Positions 54,346-64,000 of a DNA stretch of 64,000 nucleotides are shown in pieces. The DNA is taken from contig JAYRWY010000007.1 in the NCBI GenBank assembly GCA_041917755.1, positions 62,001-126,000 of the forward strand, written 5' to 3'. Made by a program: the position numbers and the translations under genes. Source of the DNA: RGZA01 sp041917755. Its GTDB lineage: Bacteria; Pseudomonadota; Alphaproteobacteria; UBA9219; RGZA01. Every line of letters begins with the position of its first letter. The stretch's first letter is position 1. Below the pieces are notes generated by a model. It made no database searches, had not been told where the DNA came from, and saw only the letters and a program-made list of their open reading frames with translations.

Positions 54346-54365
54346 GCCGGAGCAAATGCTCCGGC
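54346..54365 (+). other. hairpin in the rpoB-rpoC spacer
   Basis: GCCGGAGCA and TGCTCCGGC form a perfect nine-base stem with two bases between, followed by GGTTTTACC. It begins 8 bases after the rpoB stop. It could partly terminate or protect the rpoB message; only a short T run follows, so full termination is unlikely because rpoC has no obvious promoter. Confidence 0.6.
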
Positions 54366-54420
54366 GGTTTTACCAAAGTTTTGACGGTTCGTAGAAGACG
54401 ACTACAAAGGAAAAAATAAA

Positions 54421-58593
<4,173 letters not shown>

Positions 58594-58617
58594 TCCTTCG
58601 TTTTATCGAACAGTTCG

Positions 58618-58645
58618 AAGGGCGGCAGCAATGCCGCCCTTTTTA
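58618..58645 (+). terminator. intrinsic terminator after rpoC
   Basis: AAGGGCGGCA and TGCCGCCCTT form a ten-base stem with a four-base loop, followed by TTT. It lies about 25 bases after the rpoC stop. Confidence 0.88.
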
Positions 58646-58702
58646 TTTGATGCAATGTTTATGCGGAGTTATGCTAGGTCAGCAATTCGTTGGATGCGGC
58701 CT

Positions 58703-59734
58703 ATGTCAACAAAACCATCTGTTTCGATTATTCTCACCGGCGGAACCATTGGCTCGGTGCTCACCGACCATTCCACGCGGGCCGATCAGGCGGGAAATGC
58801 CTTGCTGCAATCGCGCATGGAAGCGCTGACCAAAAACCGGATTTTTGATTTCAAGTTTCATCAGTTATTGGCCAAAGATTCGGGTGATTTTGATATGCCG
58901 GATTGGCATGCGATTGCCAGTGAGGTGGAACACCAGATCAAAGCTGGCTGTAAACGGTTTTTGATTACACATGGTACGGATACATTGCCGTTCACGGCGA
59001 CATTGCTGCAATTATTGTTTGGCAAACGGGATGTAAGCATTGCATTAGCGGCGGCTTTCTTTCCGCTGTCTGATCCGCGCAGTGACGCAACCGCCAATAT
59101 TACAGCCGCAATGGCATTGCTCACGCAGCCAGAACCACGCAAGGGCGTTTACATTCCATTTCGTGGCACAGGGCGCGATGTGACGTTGCACCATGCAACA
59201 AATGTGCAGCAAATGTCAGCCGATGCGGGCAGTTTCCATTCGTTTTATAACGCGGCGGTGGGTGTTTATAAGGAAGGCGTAGGCATTGAATGGGCCGAAG
59301 ATAAAGCGCAGGAAATTCAAACCGATTATGCCGTGCCCACCCAGGAATCCATGGTTTACGCAGCCAAGCGCGTGTATTTTTTAGCGGCTTATCCCGGCAT
59401 GAACCTTGCGCCGTATCATGCCTTGGCCGCGAAGGAAAATATTTTGCTGGTCATCCGCAATTATCATAGCGGTACGGCCAATGCCAGCGATGTGCATGGC
59501 GGCGTGGCCGAATTTATCAAACGCTTTCCTGAATCCTTGGTGGTGTTTGCGCCGCTTCCTGCATCGCTTATTAAAAAGCCATATGAGTCCACGCTGGCAT
59601 TGATGCGTATGGGTGCATTCGTGTATCGCGATTTGCCGCCGCATAAATTATATGTGCTGGGCGTGCTGGGTATTGCCAATGGCCTTGCGCCGCGCGATGC
59701 GTTATTGCCAGCGCAAGCATGGCTACTGAATTAG
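58703..59734 (+). CDS. asparaginase/glutaminase-family protein
   Basis: A 343-residue protein with the L-asparaginase signatures SIILTGGTIGSVL (catalytic Thr near residue 12) and ITHGTDTLPFTATLLQLLF, the second with the HGTDT catalytic motif. It hydrolyses asparagine, possibly glutamine, to the acid and ammonia. There is no signal peptide, so it should be cytosolic. The start is uncertain: ATG 58703 or 58694. An earlier ATG at 58631 overlaps the rpoC terminator. It is alone, with a 118-base gap before the next gene. Confidence 0.88.
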   Translation: MSTKPSVSIILTGGTIGSVLTDHSTRADQAGNALLQSRMEALTKNRIFDFKFHQLLAKDSGDFDMPDWHAIASEVEHQIKAGCKRFLITHGTDTLPFTATLLQLLFGKRDVSIALAAAFFPLSDPRSDATANITAAMALLTQPEPRKGVYIPFRGTGRDVTLHHATNVQQMSADAGSFHSFYNAAVGVYKEGVGIEWAEDKAQEIQTDYAVPTQESMVYAAKRVYFLAAYPGMNLAPYHALAAKENILLVIRNYHSGTANASDVHGGVAEFIKRFPESLVVFAPLPASLIKKPYESTLALMRMGAFVYRDLPPHKLYVLGVLGIANGLAPRDALLPAQAWLLN

Positions 59735-59852
59735 ATTGCATTTTATCTATCTGAAAACAGCAAAAAGCCCTTGGGTAACAAGGCGTTGTGATAAAAATGT
59801 TTGTTAAAACATGGATGGTATAATCAAGGCGAATTTTTAAACGCTTATTGAT

Positions 59853-61217
59853 ATGACCGCACCCAATCACCGCGCCATAAAACAGGCAGTTCTACAACGC
59901 AACCCTACCATGGGTATGCCGCAGGAATGGTATGGCGAAGACGGGATGATTGATCCCAGTCAGCGCGTACATATTTTGCGTGATGTGCATGCGGCGCATC
60001 AGACATATCTGAATACTTTGCGCCAGGAAAACAGAGAAGTTCCGCAATTTCTAACCCGCGACACGGTGAATGGATTATTAGGTGTAGAGGGCTTTTTAAT
60101 GCCCAAGCGATTGGCGAGTTATAATACCCCGCCAAGTGCCAGCTATACAGGGGTGTTACAATTTGGCTCTGCCGCGTTTCATACCCATGCCAATCAAATT
60201 GCACAGCGATTAAATGTGATGATGCGCGATCCGGAAATGGCAAATACATCGCTTGGACGGATGATTCAGGATGGGCGCGTACAATTTCCATTTACCCGCG
60301 ATAATGTATGGAATGTGCATCTAAATCCCGTGGCACAAATGGTAGGCACGGCCATTCATACGGCCGATAAACATCAGCGCATTGACCAGTTGGTAGCGGG
60401 TGGACGGATTAATGCGAATGAGGCGCGCGCATTATTTGTGATCGCCCATAACATTCCGCGTCTATCGGAATTGATGATGCGCAATTTGGGGCAGGGCACT
60501 GACACGCCGACCAGAGCGCCGGAAGTTGCGCGTTATGCGCCATTAATGGCAACCAATCCTGCGCTGTATCAGGATACCGACAGTTTGCGCGGAATTTTGA
60601 ACAGGGTGAGTGAATACGCAGCAGCCAAGGCTAACGGGATTGATAACATCACCAACCCCGGTCAATCGCGAGTTGCGCGTGTACCGGTAACGCCGCAAGA
60701 GCGTAGTGAAAGCCGAAGCCAATTGACCAATTTGATTGCCGGACTTTTACGCGAGGAAGCACAGCGCAGGTCCATTGCCGAAAGTGACCGCGTGAAATTA
60801 AATGAGATGATACGTGCCGTGACACAAGATGGCCCTGTGCCTGAGGCACCGGAATCTGTGCCAGTGGCAGCGCGAACACCTGCAGCGCCAGTGCCAGCAC
60901 GAGTACCAGTGCGCGAGCCAGCGCCAGCGCTTGCTGTTGCAAGGCAGCCTGCGCAACCGGTAGCAAGACAGACAGTAGAACGGCAGCCCGCAGCAGTGGC
61001 GCAGGTGCAGCCCCCTCGCCAGCCCGTTAAGCGTGTGCATGATGATGCATATCGCCCGCAACAAACAGGAACGTTGGATGGCCAACACCGTGCACTTGAA
61101 GCGCGGCGTCTTGATGCAAGAGAAGCAGATGATGCGGAGCGCGCGATAGTACGTAGCCCAAATGCGCGTCCAACCGCGCCAAAGGGCCGCCCGATTGTAA
61201 CCAATAGTATTTCGTAG
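59853..61217 (+). CDS. hypothetical protein with Pro/Ala/Val-rich C-terminal region (454 aa)
   Basis: A soluble protein. Residues 1-320 are mixed helical (for example HTHANQIAQRLNVMM, LVAGGRINANEARALFVIAHNIPRLSEL). Residues about 330-410 are a low-complexity Pro/Ala/Val/Gln/Arg stretch and the rest is charged. A TATAAT box lies 29 bases upstream of the ATG. No family recognised. It could be a cytosolic scaffold, an effector, or a relative of Micavibrio-type proteins of unknown role. It lies tail-to-tail with rluD, 7 bases apart. Confidence 0.65.
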   Translation: MTAPNHRAIKQAVLQRNPTMGMPQEWYGEDGMIDPSQRVHILRDVHAAHQTYLNTLRQENREVPQFLTRDTVNGLLGVEGFLMPKRLASYNTPPSASYTGVLQFGSAAFHTHANQIAQRLNVMMRDPEMANTSLGRMIQDGRVQFPFTRDNVWNVHLNPVAQMVGTAIHTADKHQRIDQLVAGGRINANEARALFVIAHNIPRLSELMMRNLGQGTDTPTRAPEVARYAPLMATNPALYQDTDSLRGILNRVSEYAAAKANGIDNITNPGQSRVARVPVTPQERSESRSQLTNLIAGLLREEAQRRSIAESDRVKLNEMIRAVTQDGPVPEAPESVPVAARTPAAPVPARVPVREPAPALAVARQPAQPVARQTVERQPAAVAQVQPPRQPVKRVHDDAYRPQQTGTLDGQHRALEARRLDAREADDAERAIVRSPNARPTAPKGRPIVTNSIS

Positions 61218-61224
61218 CAACGCG

Positions 61225-62304
61225 TTAGTTTAGCTTTGCAAAGACATTATTTAATTGCTGCATGTCTTTGGGCAAATCTACCTCAAAGCTCAACTCTTTG
61301 CCGGTGATAGGGTGGATAAATGACAATGCCTTGGCATGCAATGCCTGACGCGGGAATTCGGTCACAATCGCCAGTTTCTTTTCATCATCGCCGTAGAATT
61401 TTTGCAGCGTGCTGAGTGCGCGTTGTTTGCAGCCCTTGGCATTGCCATATAACGCATCGCCGATGATGCTGTTGCCGATATGCGAAAGATGTACGCGGAT
61501 TTGATGGGTGCGACCTGTTTCCAGCTCACATTGAATGAGGGCGGCAAAGGGTGCCTTGTTTTCTTTGCGTGCGGATTTGTTCTTGCGCACCAATTTGCCA
61601 TAACCTTCTTCATCCGGCGCGGGCGCGTAGGTTTCCAATACTTCGTAATGGGTGATGGCGTGTTTGCCGCGGCTGACCAACGCCATTTTTTTGCGGTTGG
61701 TTTCGCTGCGGCCAATATCGCCGGTAATGGTGCCACGTTTAGTGGTGGGAGCGCCCCAAATAAAGGCCTGATACACACGGCTTAATGTCTTGCCGTTTTC
61801 ACCCGCAAATTGTTCGGATAAGCCTTGATGGGCTTTGTCGTGCTTGGCGACCACCATCAGGCCGCTGGTGTCTTTATCAAGACGATGGACGATGCCGGGA
61901 CGCTTTACCCCGCCAATACCCGAAAGGCTTTTACCGCAATGGGCCAGTAGTGCGTTGACAAGTGTGCCATCCAGATTTCCGGCCGCCGGATGCACCACCA
62001 TGCCCGCAGGCTTGTTGACCACCAGTACGTCCTTATCTTCATAAACGATATCCAGTTTGATTTTTTGCGCCTTGGGTTTGGCATCGGCGGCTTCGGGGAT
62101 TTCAAGGCTGATGATTTCAGCGCCGCGAAGTTTATGTGCGACATCCGTCACGGCTTTGCCATTCACATGCACCGCGCCATCTGCGATGAGTTTTTGCAGG
62201 CGCGCACGGGACACATCCGGCAACAGGCGGCTTGCGACCTTATCAAGGCGGCCGCTCTGGCCATCTACCGGAATCTCGTGTTTTTGGGACTTTTTTGTGC
62301 TCAC
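61225..62304 (-). CDS. rluD: RluD-family 23S rRNA pseudouridine synthase
   Basis: A 359-residue enzyme with an N-terminal S4 RNA-binding domain (RLDKVASRLLPDVSRARLQKLIADGAVHVNG, split) and a catalytic domain with VVNKPAGMVVHPA and GIVHRLDKDTSGLMVVAK, where the Asp of HRLD is catalytic. It turns uridines of helix 69 in 23S rRNA into pseudouridine, aiding ribosome assembly. Its gene is divergent from tRNA-Trp/secE and tail-to-tail with the hypothetical gene. A Lys-rich insert at about 225-240 (KSARKENK) is variable in the family. Confidence 0.93.
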   Translation of the reverse strand: MSTKKSQKHEIPVDGQSGRLDKVASRLLPDVSRARLQKLIADGAVHVNGKAVTDVAHKLRGAEIISLEIPEAADAKPKAQKIKLDIVYEDKDVLVVNKPAGMVVHPAAGNLDGTLVNALLAHCGKSLSGIGGVKRPGIVHRLDKDTSGLMVVAKHDKAHQGLSEQFAGENGKTLSRVYQAFIWGAPTTKRGTITGDIGRSETNRKKMALVSRGKHAITHYEVLETYAPAPDEEGYGKLVRKNKSARKENKAPFAALIQCELETGRTHQIRVHLSHIGNSIIGDALYGNAKGCKQRALSTLQKFYGDDEKKLAIVTEFPRQALHAKALSFIHPITGKELSFEVDLPKDMQQLNNVFAKLN

Positions 62305-62360
62305 TTGCTACCTCTGGAGCTCAATCTAACCTATTCATTTATAAATGTCTTTTTTAGACT

Positions 62361-62389
62361 TTGCTTTCGGCCCAAAATTCCACTATACC
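62361..62389 (+). promoter_or_regulatory. sigma70-type promoter for tRNA-Trp-secE-nusG
   Basis: TTGCTT (62361-62366) and TATACC (62384-62389) are separated by exactly 17 bases. Transcription would start near 62396, at the 5' end of the hairpin at 62397-62430 and about 75 bases before tRNA-Trp. Confidence 0.5.
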
Positions 62390-62396
62390 ATCTCCC

Positions 62397-62430
62397 AACG
62401 GCTCGCAAACTTTAAGGTTTGCGGGCCGTT
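62397..62430 (+). other. terminator-like hairpin in the leader upstream of tRNA-Trp
   Basis: AACGGCTCGCAAAC and GTTTGCGGGCCGTT form a fourteen-base stem with one G-U pair, around a six-base loop, followed by ATTTTAGG. It lies just after the candidate promoter, so it is at the 5' end of the transcript. It may be an attenuator, or a processing site for the tRNA precursor. Confidence 0.6.
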
Positions 62431-62471
62431 ATTTTAGGTCCGACTAACCGCGGGTCTAAAAACGGCCGAGT

Positions 62472-62547
62472 AGGAGTTTAGCTCAACTGGTAGAGCGTCG
62501 GTCTCCAAAACCGAAGGCTGTGGGTTCAAGCCCCTCAACTCCTGCCA
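62472..62547 (+). tRNA. tRNA-Trp (anticodon CCA)
   Basis: AGGAGTT pairs with AACTCCT in the acceptor stem; the D-arm is GCTCAACTGGTAGAGC; the anticodon stem TCGGT..ACCGA holds CTCCAAA with anticodon CCA; the T-arm holds GGTTCAAG. The discriminator is G and CCA is encoded. A tRNA-Trp just before secE is usual in many bacteria. Confidence 0.96.
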
Positions 62548-62656
62548 CTTTTTATGCTCAGTTGCCGCAAGGCTTCGTTCGCATTAGCTCACGGGGTTGC
62601 GGTCGCAACCCTTAAAAGAGTATCGCCTCGAAGTCGAGTTTTTTGAAAGAATGATG

Positions 62657-62851
62657 ATGATAAACAAGATTACAACCTTTTTTACCGAAGTAAAAAAAGA
62701 AGCCAATAAGGTGACCTGGCCCACCCGTAAAGAAACCGTGATGACCTCGGTGATGGTGGTGGTGTTGTCGGGCGTGATGTCGATTTTCTTTCTGGTGGTG
62801 GATGGCGGATTATCCTTCCTTTCGCGCGCCCTAATTAACCTGCGGTTCTAA
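62657..62851 (+). CDS. secE: preprotein translocase subunit SecE
   Basis: A 64-residue single-span SecE: amphipathic helix KITTFFTEVKKEANKVTWPT with the conserved W-P-T-R-K-E, then one membrane helix VMTSVMVVVLSGVMSIFFLVVDG. SecE clamps SecY in the inner membrane channel. Three ATG codons in a row (62651, 62654, 62657) are possible; the last has GAAAG at a good distance. It follows tRNA-Trp and precedes nusG, the standard order. Confidence 0.92.
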   Translation: MINKITTFFTEVKKEANKVTWPTRKETVMTSVMVVVLSGVMSIFFLVVDGGLSFLSRALINLRF

Positions 62852-62881
62852 GCCCAATTAAAACAAAGTTTCAGGAGTAGT

Positions 62882-63487
62882 ATGATGGCTGATGTAAAGA
62901 GCAAAAAGACCAAGGATGCAAAGACGGAAGGCGCCCCGAAGCTGCCACGCGCCGTTGCAACCCATCGTTGGTATGTGGTGCATGTCTATTCAGGTTTTGA
63001 AAAGAAGGTTGCCCAATCCATTCGTGAAAAAGCCGAACAAAACGGTCTGGCCGATATGTTTGCCGATATTCTGGTGCCAACCGAAGAAGTAGTAGAAGTG
63101 GCACGTGGCCGCAAAGTAAACATGGAGCGCAAATTCTTCCCCGGTTACGTATTGGTGAAGATGGCGCTGACTGATCAGAGTTGGCATTTGGTGAAGAATA
63201 CGCCAAAGGTAACCGGTTTCCTTGGCGGCGGCGCAAAGCCAGTGCCAATGAGCGAAGCCGAAGCGATGCGTTTAATCTCGCAAATGCAAGAAGGCATTCA
63301 GCATCCCAAGAATTCCATCAGCTTTGATGTGGGTGAACAGGTTCGCGTGGCCGATGGTCCATTCGCATCCTTTAACGGTACGGTTGAAGAAGTGGATGAA
63401 GAAAAAGCACGCCTTAAAGTTTCTGTATCCATCTTTGGCCGTGCAACGCCGGTGGATCTGGAATTCAATCAGGTTGAAAAGCTGTAA
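62882..63487 (+). CDS. nusG: transcription termination/antitermination factor NusG
   Basis: A 201-residue protein with the NGN domain (RWYVVHVYSGFEKKVAQSI, FFPGYVLVKMALTDQSWHLVKNTPKVTGFLGG, split) and a C-terminal KOW domain (GEQVRVADGPFASFNGTVEEVDEEKARLKVSVSIFGR, split). It binds RNA polymerase and Rho and ties transcription to translation. The N-terminus has a Lys-rich extension of about 25 residues before the domain. AGGAG lies upstream. It is closed by a terminator, and the rplK gene that normally follows is absent. Confidence 0.95.
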   Translation: MMADVKSKKTKDAKTEGAPKLPRAVATHRWYVVHVYSGFEKKVAQSIREKAEQNGLADMFADILVPTEEVVEVARGRKVNMERKFFPGYVLVKMALTDQSWHLVKNTPKVTGFLGGGAKPVPMSEAEAMRLISQMQEGIQHPKNSISFDVGEQVRVADGPFASFNGTVEEVDEEKARLKVSVSIFGRATPVDLEFNQVEKL

Positions 63488-63516
63488 GCGTTCATTCCAC
63501 AAGCATGATTTTAAGA

Positions 63517-63545
63517 AACGCCCTCTGTTTAGGGGGCGTTTTTTT
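63517..63545 (+). terminator. intrinsic terminator after nusG
   Basis: AACGCCCTC and GGGGGCGTT form a stem with one or two wobble positions and a six-base loop, followed by a run of seven T. It lies about 30 bases after the nusG stop and separates it from the next gene. Confidence 0.85.
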
Positions 63546-63644
63546 ATTCTGTATGGTTAATGCCACGCATGAATGTTGAAAGTATTTATCGTATTCATTG
63601 GGGTTTATCGAATGGTGTATAGTCGCGCGCAGGAGAAAAAAACC

Positions 63645-64000
63645 ATGTCCACACCGATACGCGAAGTAACCGACATTTCCGAAGCCCCCAATGATTTTGG
63701 GAATGGCAAAGTGCATCTGCTATTTGTGGATGATGATAATGGCAACCGTAGCAGCTTCAGAATTGGTGTTATCCGCAGCCTGAAAGACATGGCTGAGCGC
63801 GTTCAGGTAACTATTTTCCATTTTTCTGATGATTTGCGTGACCATTTATTGGCCCAAGACGATGTATCTAATGTGGTATTGGTAACCGATAATGATATGG
63901 AGCCAATGATTTCAGGAACCCGTTTGGCACGCGAGGTATTGGAAAAATTCCCGCAACTGCCGGTGGCCATTTGGACGGGTCGTTCACAAGATGTGATTGA
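63645..64000 (+). CDS. receiver-like response regulator, truncated by the window end
   Basis: A frame starts at 63645 after AGGAG and runs off the window at 118 codons. It has the receiver-like elements LLFVDDDNGNRSSF (acidic pocket), VVLVTDNDMEP (position of the phospho-Asp) and VAIWTGRSQD (position of the Thr/Ser). The first 25 residues are a non-conserved leader. The spacing fits a receiver domain, but the usual Asp context is altered, so it may be a variant. The output domain lies outside the window. Confidence 0.65.
   Translation, partial: MSTPIREVTDISEAPNDFGNGKVHLLFVDDDNGNRSSFRIGVIRSLKDMAERVQVTIFHFSDDLRDHLLAQDDVSNVVLVTDNDMEPMISGTRLAREVLEKFPQLPVAIWTGRSQDVI

Overview
The window looks like a chromosomal segment of an alphaproteobacterium of moderate G+C content. 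The clearest markers are an RcdA/DUF1465-type protein (46714-47184, a family I know from Alphaproteobacteria), alphaproteobacterial-type RpoB, RpoC, NusG, SecE and L31, and KdpD/KdpE-like two-component systems. I cannot fix the order; a Rhodospirillales- or Micavibrio-like lineage is only a guess. There is no CRISPR array, insertion sequence or prophage. The one recombinase-like protein (15552-17165) stands alone and shows no clear catalytic site.

Layout. 1-3960: a giant left-handed beta-helix-like protein followed by an ATP-grasp ligase-like protein. 4045-5617: an ArsR repressor with a candidate operator and a tandem AHSA1/SRPBCC protein. 5679-13569: six minus-strand genes, all for exported proteins (a 941-residue Cys-rich protein, three smaller proteins, an NTF2-like protein and an outer-membrane barrel). 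Two share a 48-residue C-terminal Cys module and three share a short motif. This is the best candidate for an undescribed system. 13804-25641: an envelope-glycan or lipid type cluster with three large polytopic membrane proteins, GtrA, FkbM and class I methyltransferases, a radical SAM/SPASM-like protein and an SDR. 25964-28727: small unknown proteins, ending in a YfdX-like protein. 28857-40185: two KdpD-like kinases that each lack part of classical KdpD, three response regulators, stress-type small proteins (CsbD, DUF1328, Gly-zipper lipoprotein), FKBP, ArsC, a GH5-like protein and the Kup potassium transporter, with no kdpFABC here. 40301-45911: a trehalose/glucan module (otsB, a membrane-anchored otsA, a GH15 enzyme) under a MarR regulator, with two matching operator-like sites. 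46118-49561: tRNA-Gln, RcdA, an isolated flagellin, an orphan substrate-binding protein and rpmE. 50037-64000: rpoB-rpoC, asparaginase, an unknown 454-residue protein, rluD, tRNA-Trp-secE-nusG and the start of a receiver-domain protein.

How the parts fit. The 28-46 kb stretch reads as an osmotic and general-stress region: potassium sensing and uptake, trehalose synthesis and small stress proteins. The 5.7-25.6 kb stretch reads as a surface-building region. The core information-processing genes are present, but the usual order nusG-rplK-rplA-rplJ-rplL-rpoB-rpoC is broken: rpoB has rpmE upstream on the opposite strand, and nusG is followed by a receiver-domain gene.
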